32,752 nt of DNA from Bacteroidales bacterium UBA3834 (GTDB lineage Bacteria; Bacteroidota; Bacteroidia; Bacteroidales; P3): assembly GCA_002392965.1 (NCBI GenBank), contig DGIA01000012.1:66824-99575 (forward strand), written 5' to 3'. Below, piece after piece: positions 15,940-23,480 of this stretch. Every line of letters begins with the position of its first letter. Position 1 is the first letter of the stretch. The position numbers were made by a program, and so were the translations under genes. A model generated the notes under the pieces. That model was given only the letters and a program-made list of their open reading frames with translations. It searched no databases and was not told where the DNA came from.

Positions 15940-17773
15940 CGCCTCAATCAACCCCCACATCGACCGCATCGCCCTGCGGCTGAAAACCATCCCCGAGAAC
16001 CCCGGAGTGTATCAGCACCTGGATGCCGACGGGAAGGTGATCTATGTGGGCAAAGCCCGCAACCTGCAGCGAAGGGTGAGCAGCTACTTCTCGCACTACG
16101 AAGACAAGAGCCCCAAAATCAAGATGCTGGTACGGTCGGTCTGTGACATCAGGGTCACGGTGGTGGCTACCGAGGTCGATGCCCTGCTGCTGGAAAACAG
16201 CCTCATCAAGCGCTACCAGCCACGGTACAACTCGATGCTCAAAGACGACAAGAGCTACCCCTACCTCTGCATCACCGACGAAGAATACCCGCGACTGCTC
16301 TACACCCGTCGCCATAACGACCCCTCTCGCAAAAACGAAGTCAAGGGGCAATACTTCGGCCCCTATCCCAACGGCCGCATCCTGCGCGAACTGCAGGACA
16401 TCATACGACAACTGTTCCAGTACCGCACCTGCACCCACATGGGTAAACGGCCCTGCATGAAACACCAGATAGGGCTATGCGGAGCCCCCTGCGCAGGCCT
16501 GCAGAGCCACGAGGAATACATGGCCACCGTGGAGAGCATCCGCCGGCTGCTCAAAGGAGACTTCGGCGACCTGCTCGACGACCTCAAAGAGCGCATGTAC
16601 GCCCTTGCCGACGAGATGCGCTTCGAAGAAGCTGAAGCTGTGAAACACAAGATACACCTGCTGGAAGAATACCAGAGCCGTTCGACGGTGGTGGATACCA
16701 ACGTGCGCGATGTCGATGTGGCCACCATCCTCAGCGACGAAAAACAAGCCTATATCAACTTCATGCGCGTCAAGCACGGTGCCGTCATCTACAGCCTCAG
16801 CCAAGAGATACACAAGCAACTCGACGAAAGCGACGCCGAGATACTGGCCACCGTCATCCCCGCCCTGCACGAACAAACCCAAAGTACAGCCACCGAGGTG
16901 GTGCTTCCCCTGGCGGTGCCCGACCTGCCAGAGGAATACCTAAAACAATCGACAGACCCTCGTGGCGACCGCCGGAAGCTGCTCGAACTCTCGCTACGCA
17001 ACGTAGAGAGTTATCGCAAGCAATTCCTTCACCAGCAGGCCTTGACCCAAGGAGATGCCGCACCACAAGCCATCCGGCTGCTCGAACGCATACAAAAAGA
17101 ACTCCACCTGCCTCGCCTGCCCATGGACATCGAATGCTTCGACAACAGCAACATACAGGGTGCCTATCCCGTGGCAGGCATGGTGCGTTTCACCGGCGGC
17201 AAACCCAACCGCAAGGCCTACCGCAAGTTCAATATCAAGAGTGTGGAAGGCCCCGATGACTATGCCTCGATGGCAGAAGTCATCCTGCGGCGCTACAAAC
17301 GGTTGCACGAATCCGGAGAACCATTGCCCGACCTGATTATCGTCGATGGAGGCGAAGGGCAGATGCATGTGGCCCGGGAGGTGATACAAATCCAGTTGCA
17401 TCTTGACATCCCCATTGCCGGACTGGCCAAGGACGACCGCCACCACACCAATGAACTGCTGCGATTCGACGAGCAGGGAAGGATTGCGGTGGCAGGACTC
17501 AAACCTACCGACGCTGTCTTCCACCTTCTGGAGCAGATACAGAACGAGGTGCACCGCTTCGCCATCACCTTCCACAAGGAGAAGCGCTCGAAGGGCACCT
17601 TCCGCACCGTGCTGACCGACATCCCCGGCATCGGCGAGAAAACTGCCCACGACCTGCTGCTGCGTTTCAGCAGCGTGAAACAGATACAGATACAGACCCT
17701 GGACGACCTCGGCGACGCCATAGGACCCGCCAAAGCGGCACTCGTCTATCGCCACTTCCACCCGGAGGAATAA
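15932..17773 (+). CDS. uvrC: Excinuclease ABC subunit C
   Basis: It makes both incisions in nucleotide excision repair after UvrA/UvrB find damage. The protein is 613 aa. The GIY-YIG nuclease domain is at about 23-100 (PGVYQHLDADGKVIYVGKARNLQRR). A cysteine-bearing segment (CTHMGKRPCMKHQIGLCGAPCAG) and a UVR motif (about 205-240, RMYALADEMRFEEAEAVKHK) follow. The C-terminal RNase H-like nuclease has IECFDNSNIQG and IIVDGGEGQM, and the helix-hairpin-helix tail has DIPGIGEKTAHDLL. The start is a TTG at 15932 inside the end of gldH; no ATG or GTG is available before the conserved PENPGVY, so the overlap is real. The stop codon leads straight into the terminator. Confidence 0.96.
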   Translation: MIDASINPHIDRIALRLKTIPENPGVYQHLDADGKVIYVGKARNLQRRVSSYFSHYEDKSPKIKMLVRSVCDIRVTVVATEVDALLLENSLIKRYQPRYNSMLKDDKSYPYLCITDEEYPRLLYTRRHNDPSRKNEVKGQYFGPYPNGRILRELQDIIRQLFQYRTCTHMGKRPCMKHQIGLCGAPCAGLQSHEEYMATVESIRRLLKGDFGDLLDDLKERMYALADEMRFEEAEAVKHKIHLLEEYQSRSTVVDTNVRDVDVATILSDEKQAYINFMRVKHGAVIYSLSQEIHKQLDESDAEILATVIPALHEQTQSTATEVVLPLAVPDLPEEYLKQSTDPRGDRRKLLELSLRNVESYRKQFLHQQALTQGDAAPQAIRLLERIQKELHLPRLPMDIECFDNSNIQGAYPVAGMVRFTGGKPNRKAYRKFNIKSVEGPDDYASMAEVILRRYKRLHESGEPLPDLIIVDGGEGQMHVAREVIQIQLHLDIPIAGLAKDDRHHTNELLRFDEQGRIAVAGLKPTDAVFHLLEQIQNEVHRFAITFHKEKRSKGTFRTVLTDIPGIGEKTAHDLLLRFSSVKQIQIQTLDDLGDAIGPAKAALVYRHFHPEE

Positions 17774-17805
17774 AAAAGGGGACTGGAAATCCAATCCCCT
17801 TTTTT
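17772..17805. terminator. Bidirectional intrinsic terminator between uvrC and kdd
   Basis: An 11-bp perfect stem pairs 17772-17782 (six A, four G, one A) with 17795-17805. The 12-nt loop can form a smaller inner stem (TGGA/TCCA). The A run on one side and T run on the other let it work on both strands, as suits the convergent uvrC and kdd genes. Its left arm begins inside the uvrC stop codon. Confidence 0.92.
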
Positions 17806-17823
17806 CTTTGCCTTTATCAGGAC

Positions 17824-18897
17824 TTATGCGTAGAGTTCCTCGAAAATCTTACGGAGTTTCGGGCACTCGCGGAGCTCTTGGAGGGTGAACTCGGCATGGC
17901 CTTTGGTGTAGCCGTTGCCCATGATCATGTTCACGTCGGCACCGATACCCTCGGCACCAAGACTGGCCTTGGTGAAGCTGGTGGCCATCGAGAAGAAATA
18001 GACGATACCGTCGTCCTTGGTGCAAAGCACGGCAGTCATCTCCTGGTCGGGCACATTGACGCAGTTGATGGTGACGTCGGCCATCTTGCCGTTGGTAAGG
18101 CGCTCGATGAGCTCATAGACCTGCACGGGGGTCATGCCGGCGGCACTCTCGACGATATCGCAGAAGCCGAGATCCTTGATGCGCTGGGTGCTCTTGGGAC
18201 TGTTGGCAATGCCGATGACCTTGCCGGTCACGCCGACACGCTTCTTGGCCTCGTAGGCGCAGAGCATGCCGCTCTTGCCACCGGCACCGAGGATGACGAC
18301 GGTCTGTCCGTACTGGCAGAGCTTGGCGGTCTGGGCGGGAGCACCGGCCACATCGAGGGCGCTCAGGGCGAGCTTCTCGGGCATGTCGGTCGGAATCTTG
18401 GCATAGATGCCACTCTCGAAGAGGATGGCCTTGCCTTTGATATCCACCTGATCCACATCGGGACGGATGTCAAGAATTTCATCGATGCGCAGCGGGGTGA
18501 GGCTCAGGCTGACGAGGGTGGCGATACGGTCGCCTTCCTTGAGGTCGATCTTGCCTTTCAGGGCATCGCCGATCTTCTCCACTTTGCCGAGGAGCATGCC
18601 GCCCGAACCGGTACGACGGTTGCGATGCTTGCCCTGGAGCTCGACATTGAGGAGCATCTCCTTCTTCACCTCTTCCATGATTTTCTCCTGGCTGGCACCT
18701 TCACCGGCCTGCTGCTTGGCATAGTTGTGGATGTCGGTGAACGAAGCGGAGTCGATGTTCAGGGTCTGGACGTCGATAAGGATCTCGTTGTCCCAAATCT
18801 CATCCATGTTGTTGTCAAGCTTGTTGGCGGGCTGGGGCAGGACGCCTTTGGGCTCGATGACGCGGTGGGTACCGTACTTGTTGCCTTTTTTCTGCAT
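17824..18897 (-). CDS. kdd: L-erythro-3,5-diaminohexanoate dehydrogenase
   Basis: It oxidatively deaminates 3,5-diaminohexanoate to 5-amino-3-oxohexanoate with NAD+, a step of lysine fermentation to acetate, butyrate and ammonia. The protein is 357 aa. The N-terminus KYGTHRVIEPKGVLPQPA and NEILIDVQTLNIDSASF is characteristic of the family. The Rossmann loop is VVILGAGGKSGM (GAGGKSG at 204-210), and MIMGNGYTKGHAEF lies near the end. The usual partners (kamA, kamDE, kce, kal) are not beside it; its neighbours are uvrC and an XRE regulator. It has its own consensus promoter at 18964-18995 and a leader of about 60 nt. A quinone-oxidoreductase-like relative is possible but less likely. Confidence 0.88.
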   Translation of the reverse strand: MQKKGNKYGTHRVIEPKGVLPQPANKLDNNMDEIWDNEILIDVQTLNIDSASFTDIHNYAKQQAGEGASQEKIMEEVKKEMLLNVELQGKHRNRRTGSGGMLLGKVEKIGDALKGKIDLKEGDRIATLVSLSLTPLRIDEILDIRPDVDQVDIKGKAILFESGIYAKIPTDMPEKLALSALDVAGAPAQTAKLCQYGQTVVILGAGGKSGMLCAYEAKKRVGVTGKVIGIANSPKSTQRIKDLGFCDIVESAAGMTPVQVYELIERLTNGKMADVTINCVNVPDQEMTAVLCTKDDGIVYFFSMATSFTKASLGAEGIGADVNMIMGNGYTKGHAEFTLQELRECPKLRKIFEELYA

Positions 18898-18963
18898 AAT
18901 AATAAAGATTTATTTTTTTGATTATTAATTATTTTTAATGTTTCCTTACAGAATCGAAACGTA

Positions 18964-18995
18964 CAAAGATACGCACTTTTCCCGAACTGACCAAA
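18964..18995 (-). promoter_or_regulatory. Consensus promoter of kdd
   Basis: On the minus strand, TTTG (18995-18992) and TATCTTTG (18971-18964) are separated by exactly 20 bp, a full match to the Bacteroidota housekeeping promoter. Transcription should start near 18957, about 60 nt before the kdd ATG. The -33 surroundings are repeated almost unchanged at 31379-31399. Confidence 0.85.
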
Positions 18996-19008
18996 TTTAT
19001 TTTAGCCA

Positions 19009-19563
19009 TTATTCCCGAGGACGATACTCACGGAAGGTGTTGTCGCTGTAAAAGAAGAGAATACGTTTCAGTTTCGGTTCGTCGCCATCCTCATCGACAG
19101 GGATGGGCGGCGTGGCTATACCAGTATTAGCATACTCCTCCACTCGCGGCCTAGAATCGGTTGATGTATCTTCACCGGCCTGACGACCAACAGGATACTC
19201 AAAATCGTCCTGATAGGCAAGCGCCTGTTTCACGGGTGCTTGATGTACAGGTTCAGCCTGAGGCACAGGTTCCAACCCATCTCCAAAGAGGGTTGGAGCC
19301 TCGCGGGGCACCTCTTCGACAGGCTGAGGAGGCTGCGACACGGGCGACAGGGACGAAGCATACATCTCCCCACGACCGAGCAGAAGCCAATTGGCATCAA
19401 TCTCCGGATAGCGACGAATCACTTTCGATACAAAGTCGAGACTCGGGTTGTTGCGGCCACTCAATATATGCGACATGCCGGAGGGCTGGATTCCGATCTC
19501 CTCAGCAAACTGTCTTGCGGTGAGATTTTTCGCCCGCAAAATAAGATTTATCCTGTTTATCAT
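19009..19563 (-). CDS. XRE-family helix-turn-helix regulator
   Basis: The protein is 184 aa from the ATG at 19563; a GTG at 19587 would add eight residues read through the operator and is less likely. Residues 1-68 are an XRE helix-turn-helix: RINLILRAKNLTARQFAEEIGIQPSGMSHILSGRNNPSLDF, then WLLLGRGEMY. A Pro/Glu/Gln-rich linker follows (about 70-125), then a short conserved-looking tail (LKRILFFYSDNTFREYRP) seen in similar Bacteroidota regulators. It has its own promoter (19600-19631). A palindrome TTACATTTGTAA lies 4 bp before its ATG, with related sites upstream, so it probably represses itself. Other targets are unknown; the kdd gene next to it has a separate promoter. Confidence 0.88.
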   Translation of the reverse strand: MINRINLILRAKNLTARQFAEEIGIQPSGMSHILSGRNNPSLDFVSKVIRRYPEIDANWLLLGRGEMYASSLSPVSQPPQPVEEVPREAPTLFGDGLEPVPQAEPVHQAPVKQALAYQDDFEYPVGRQAGEDTSTDSRPRVEEYANTGIATPPIPVDEDGDEPKLKRILFFYSDNTFREYRPRE

Positions 19564-19567
19564 AATC

Positions 19568-19579
19568 TTACATTTGTAA
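19568..19579. promoter_or_regulatory. Candidate autoregulatory operator TTACATTTGTAA
   Basis: A 12-bp site with inverted arms TTACA and TGTAA around two bases. It lies between the predicted transcription start (about 19594) and the ATG of the XRE regulator. The same sequence recurs exactly at 19883-19894. Binding by the adjacent regulator is inferred. Confidence 0.6.
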
Positions 19580-19599
19580 TTTACCACATTTTCAAATTA

Positions 19600-19631
19600 C
19601 AAAAATACACACTTTTTCCATTCCACACAAA
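19600..19631 (-). promoter_or_regulatory. Consensus promoter of the XRE regulator
   Basis: On the minus strand, TTTG (19631-19628) and TATTTTTG (19607-19600) are 20 bp apart, a full match to the Bacteroidota consensus. Transcription would start near 19594 and run through the palindrome at 19568-19579 before the ATG at 19563. Confidence 0.8.
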
Positions 19632-19644
19632 CAATTTTACAATA

Positions 19645-19656
19645 TTACATTTATAA
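19645..19656. promoter_or_regulatory. Second candidate operator upstream of the XRE promoter
   Basis: TTACATTTATAA differs from the operator at 19568 by one base. It lies 14 bp upstream of the -33 element, so the two sites bracket the promoter. Confidence 0.4.
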
Positions 19657-19865
19657 ACACTTAGGTTCGGAAAAGCAAATATTTAAATAACTACTTTTAA
19701 ATTACATTATATCAATACGATAAGAACAAAACAACTTTCATTTGAAACAGACACAACAGTATTATACTTTATACATATTATCACTTTATATAACATAGTA
19801 TAAAATACTGATCACCAACATGATTTTATTAATACGGAATATTTATTTAAAATAATTAACATATT

Positions 19866-19965
19866 TTACACTTGTGACATGTTTACATTTGTAATAACGC
19901 ACAATTCTGCTACGCTTTTACAATCGTAACGATGGTTCGTGCATTAAAACAGCTTACAACTGTAA
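19866..19965. promoter_or_regulatory. Cluster of four TTACA-N2-TGTAA-like palindromes
   Basis: The sites are TTACACTTGTGA (19866-19877), TTACATTTGTAA (19883-19894), TTACAATCGTAA (19918-19929) and TTACAACTGTAA (19954-19965). Start-to-start distances are 17, 35 and 36 bp. They share the arms of the site at the XRE regulator's own start. No consensus promoter lies right beside them, so what they control is open: the XRE gene some 300 bp to the left, or DPP IV some 430 bp to the right. Confidence 0.55.
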
Positions 19966-19969
19966 CCAA

Positions 19970-20347
19970 TAAAATTTCGCCATATTTCGACGTTCTCCGC
20001 ATGTGTGGGGTCCGCGTTCTATTTTGAAGAGAAAATCGCTTAGCGTCGAAATTTGTCTTGCCGAAAAAGAGCGAATATCCCCTTTACATTTTATCAGCCA
20101 CTCCCCTTTCACACCCGCCATACACATCTCTCGGAAGGCTCCCCCACCCCTCTGCCTCCGTCCTGCGATTGGAAGCAGAACTGAACCAGAAGGGATTCAG
20201 AGCTGTAAATCAACCAATTGCAAACAAAAAATCAAACTATTATACTGATTATCAACCCTTTGAAAAAAAATCCAACCAAACCTTTTTTTCCAGCGTCCGA
20301 GCTCCGGCCTGTTGAAAAAAAGAAAACCATATTTTAAGGAAATATAG
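19970..20347. other. Non-coding spacer upstream of the DPP IV gene
   Basis: No convincing gene. A 9-bp inverted repeat (ATTTCGACG 19984-19992, CGTCGAAAT 20044-20052) encloses 51 nt and could mark a structured RNA, but nothing recognisable is inside. From about 20150 to 20315 one + strand frame reads like protein (LEAELNQKGFRAVNQ and onward) but has no good start and no family I recognise. With the operator region to its left, this makes about 800 bp without a proven gene. Confidence 0.4.
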
Positions 20348-20356
20348 TATATTTGC
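20348..20356 (+). promoter_or_regulatory. -7 element of the DPP IV operon
   Basis: TATATTTGC matches TAnnTTTG. No TTTG is at the usual distance; a TTG lies further up, at 20312. Transcription would start near 20362, about 28 nt before the ATG at 20390. Confidence 0.6.
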
Positions 20357-20389
20357 ATTTTTATAGATGTATCAAATTTACAACGCATA

Positions 20390-22675
20390 ATGAAGAAACT
20401 CTTTATGTATGTGGCATTTGCGATGGTAGCTGCCGGTGGTAGCGCAGTGGCACAAACCCAGAATATCACGCTGGAGGACATCTGGACCAAGGGGACGTTC
20501 CGTCCGAAAAGCGTCTATGGCATCCGCTCGATGGCCGACGGCGAGCATTACTGCACGATGAGCCGCACGGGCATCACGAAGTACAGCTATGCCACCGGTG
20601 AGAAGGTGGAGGACATCTGCCTTTTCGGCGGCCCCGACATGCAGAAGAAAGCCAAGCCGCTGCCCCCGATGGAGGGCTACGAGTTCAGCCAGGACGAACA
20701 TAAGATACTGCTCAGCAGCGGTTTCGAGCCGTTATACCGTCACAGCGGGGTGAGCAACTACTACGTCTATGACGTCCAGGAGAAGAGCTTCACCAAGATC
20801 AGCCGCAACGGAAAGCAGCGCCTGACCACCCTCAGCCCCGACGGCACCAAGGTGGCCTTCGTGCGCGACAACAACCTCTACTGGATGGACCTTGAGACAC
20901 TTGAGGAGCACGCCATCACCACCGACGGCAAGGTGAACGAGGTGATCAACGGCACCACCGACTGGGTCTATGAAGAGGAGTTCGCCATCACGCAGGGCTT
21001 CCAGTGGAGCCCCGACTCGAAGAAAATTGCCTATATGCGCTTCGACGAGAGCAACGTGAAGGAATACAACATGCAGATGTGGGGGGCCCTCTATCCCGAG
21101 GACTACCGCTACAAGTACCCCAAAGCCGGCGAGGACAACAGCGTGGTGAGCCTGCATGTGTACAACATCGAGACCAAAGGACGTTTCACCCCTGTTCTCG
21201 ACGGACGCAGCACCACCGTGGCGGACGGCAAGTCGAAGTGGGAGTATATCCCCCGCTTCCAATGGACCAACACTCCCGACGTGTTGGCCGTGATGGTGAT
21301 GAACCGACTGCAGAACACAATGGAGATACTGGCCGTAAACACCTCGAACAACGGCCTTAACAACAATACCATCAGCAAACTTTACGAGGAGCAGTGCGAC
21401 ACGTACGTGGAGGTGCCTGACACGTGGCAGTTCATCACTGTGGGCAAGGGCAAGAAAGCACAGGAGCAGATGCTCATCACCAGCGAGAAGGATGGCTACC
21501 GCCACATCTACCTCTACGGCATGGACGGCAAGCTTGTCAAGCAGGTGACCACAGGCGATTGGGAGGTGTGCGACGTGCCCGGCATCGATGTGAAGAACCA
21601 GCGCCTTTACTATACCAGCCGCGAGCACCATCCCACCCAGAAGAGCCTCTTCGTCATCGGCTTCGACGGCAAGAAGAAGCAGTGCCTCAACGACGTGACC
21701 CGCAATGTCAAGAACACCGAAGACCGGTACGTGCTGGGTACCTACAACGCCACCTTCAGCAACGGCTGCAAATACTACATCCGCACCTACAGCACCGCCA
21801 ACGACGCCCCCCTCTACACGCTGCACGACGCGGGTGGCAAGTTGATAAAGGTGTTGGAGGACAACATGGAGCTGAACAAGAAAATGAAGGTGGAATATGA
21901 GACCCATCGCAAGACCTTCGGTTCGTTCACCACCTCCATTGGTACACAGCTCAACTATTACACCATCAAGCCCAAAAACTTCGACAAGAACAAGCGCTAT
22001 CCCGTGCTCATCTACGTCTATGGCGGTCCCGGCAACCAGCAGGTCTCGGACAGCTACGGCTACAGCGACTACTACTGGTACCACATGCTGGCCGAGAAGG
22101 GCTACATCGTCTTCTGCTTCGACGGTCGCGGTACCGGCGGACGCGGCGCTGCTTTCAAGAAACAGACCTACGGCGACCTGGGCCGTATGGAGTGCGAGGA
22201 CGCCATCGAGGCCGCCCGCTGGTTAGGCCAACAGAGTTGGGTCGACAAGGACCGTATTGGCATCTGGGGCTGGAGCTTCGGCGGCTACCTGAGCACCCTC
22301 TCGCTGCTGAAGGGCAACGACGTCTTCAAGATGGCCATCGCCGTGGCCCCCGTGATGAACTGGCGCTACTACGATAACATCTACACCGAGCGCTTCCTCG
22401 GCCTGCCCAAGGACAACGCCAAGGGCTACGACGACAACTCGCCACTCAACTTCGCCGAGCAGCTCAAGGGCAACTACCTGCTCATCCACGGCACCGGCGA
22501 CGACAACGTGCACTTCCAGAACAGTGCCGAGATGGTGGAGAAGCTGGAGAATGCAGGCAAGCAGTTCGAGTTCCGCATCTACCCCAACAAGAACCACAGC
22601 ATCTACGACGCCACGGGTCAGACGAGGCTCAACCTCTACCAACTGATGACTGATTTCATTATGAGAAAATTATAA
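20390..22675 (+). CDS. Dipeptidyl peptidase IV (family S9B)
   Basis: It releases Xaa-Pro or Xaa-Ala dipeptides from peptide N-termini, probably in the periplasm or at the cell surface. The protein is 761 aa. A signal peptide (MKKLFMYVAFAMVAAGGSAVAQ) is followed by the eight-bladed propeller (about 40-490) and the alpha/beta hydrolase domain. The propeller carries DWVYEEEF, with E195/E196 in the place of the DPP IV glutamates that hold the substrate amino terminus. The triad is S629 (GWSFGGY), D704 (GTGDDNVHF) and H736 (NKNHSIYD). The spacing is nearly that of human DPP4, which argues against a plain acylaminoacyl peptidase. Four + strand genes from here to 25658 are closely spaced. Confidence 0.94.
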   Translation: MKKLFMYVAFAMVAAGGSAVAQTQNITLEDIWTKGTFRPKSVYGIRSMADGEHYCTMSRTGITKYSYATGEKVEDICLFGGPDMQKKAKPLPPMEGYEFSQDEHKILLSSGFEPLYRHSGVSNYYVYDVQEKSFTKISRNGKQRLTTLSPDGTKVAFVRDNNLYWMDLETLEEHAITTDGKVNEVINGTTDWVYEEEFAITQGFQWSPDSKKIAYMRFDESNVKEYNMQMWGALYPEDYRYKYPKAGEDNSVVSLHVYNIETKGRFTPVLDGRSTTVADGKSKWEYIPRFQWTNTPDVLAVMVMNRLQNTMEILAVNTSNNGLNNNTISKLYEEQCDTYVEVPDTWQFITVGKGKKAQEQMLITSEKDGYRHIYLYGMDGKLVKQVTTGDWEVCDVPGIDVKNQRLYYTSREHHPTQKSLFVIGFDGKKKQCLNDVTRNVKNTEDRYVLGTYNATFSNGCKYYIRTYSTANDAPLYTLHDAGGKLIKVLEDNMELNKKMKVEYETHRKTFGSFTTSIGTQLNYYTIKPKNFDKNKRYPVLIYVYGGPGNQQVSDSYGYSDYYWYHMLAEKGYIVFCFDGRGTGGRGAAFKKQTYGDLGRMECEDAIEAARWLGQQSWVDKDRIGIWGWSFGGYLSTLSLLKGNDVFKMAIAVAPVMNWRYYDNIYTERFLGLPKDNAKGYDDNSPLNFAEQLKGNYLLIHGTGDDNVHFQNSAEMVEKLENAGKQFEFRIYPNKNHSIYDATGQTRLNLYQLMTDFIMRKL

Positions 22676-22679
22676 GACA

Positions 22680-23444
22680 ATGAAGAAGATATTTTTATTG
22701 GGCCTGATGTGCCTGATGGGATTTATGGGCGCCCAGGCGCAGTTCAGTGACTATGGCGTCAAGCTGGGAGTCGGCATGGCCACCATCGAAGACGACCTTT
22801 CCACCAAGTCGCCCGTGCTGGGTCTCAACGCCGGAGGCTACATCAACTTCACCTTCGCCCAGAGCGAGAGTGTGCTGGCCGAGATTTTCTACCTGCAGAC
22901 AGGCTTGAACATCATCCATCGTGGCAGCAACTTCGAAGAGATTCATGAGCATGAGAACGACCTGATGGTCCGCACGGGGTTCTACCATGCCTTGTATGCC
23001 CAGATTCCCATTCTGGCCGGTGTCCACCTGGAGCTGCCCATCCGCAAGGCGGGTCATGTGGTGGGGTTCTACCTGGGACCGGCGGTCAGCGTGGGACTCT
23101 TCGGCCGCTATGCCGACCGCAAGGTGACCCCCGGCAATCCGGCGGCCAGCGCCAACTACGATGTCAATGTTACCGGTACTTCCACCGACCGCGATGTGTT
23201 CAGCCACATCAACCGGCTGGACATCGGTGCCATCGTAGGCCTCAGCTACGAATACCGGAACTTCACCTTCTCACTGTTCATCGACCATGGATTCATGGCC
23301 ACTTCGGAAGGCGAGGACGTGCTGCAGCTGATCGAGAACAGCCAGTCGGGCAACACCGACAACTCCAAAGTGCGGATACCCAACGGCCACAACAATGCCG
23401 TGATGTTCTCGGTGGCCTACCGTCTAGGCAGTTTCAGCAAATAA
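22680..23444 (+). CDS. Outer-membrane beta-barrel protein (PorT-like family)
   Basis: The protein is 254 aa with signal peptide MKKIFLLGLMCLMGFMGAQA and then barrel-like sequence: YGVKLGVGMATIEDD, VLGLNAGGYINF, YLQTGLNII, YALYAQIPILAGVHLELP, GHVVGFYLGPAVSVGLFG, IGAIVGLSYEYRNFTFSLF and a closing MFSVAYRLGSF. Alternating residues and the terminal phenylalanine near the end fit an outer-membrane barrel of the OMP_b-brl_2 type. The ATG is 4 bp after the DPP IV stop, so the two are co-transcribed; a functional link with peptide use is only a guess. The ligand or role is unknown. Confidence 0.75.
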   Translation: MKKIFLLGLMCLMGFMGAQAQFSDYGVKLGVGMATIEDDLSTKSPVLGLNAGGYINFTFAQSESVLAEIFYLQTGLNIIHRGSNFEEIHEHENDLMVRTGFYHALYAQIPILAGVHLELPIRKAGHVVGFYLGPAVSVGLFGRYADRKVTPGNPAASANYDVNVTGTSTDRDVFSHINRLDIGAIVGLSYEYRNFTFSLFIDHGFMATSEGEDVLQLIENSQSGNTDNSKVRIPNGHNNAVMFSVAYRLGSFSK

Positions 23445-23480
23445 TAACGTATATTCCAACCCCATAAAACACAACCTTAC

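Noticed and set aside
17824..19563. kdd and the XRE regulator as one operon
   Set aside because: kdd has its own full-consensus promoter in the gap, so read-through is possible but not needed.
20003..20248. 81-codon open frame upstream of DPP IV
   Set aside because: Pro/Ser/Lys-rich product without motifs, no consensus promoter, and an overlapping rival frame; not supported as a gene.
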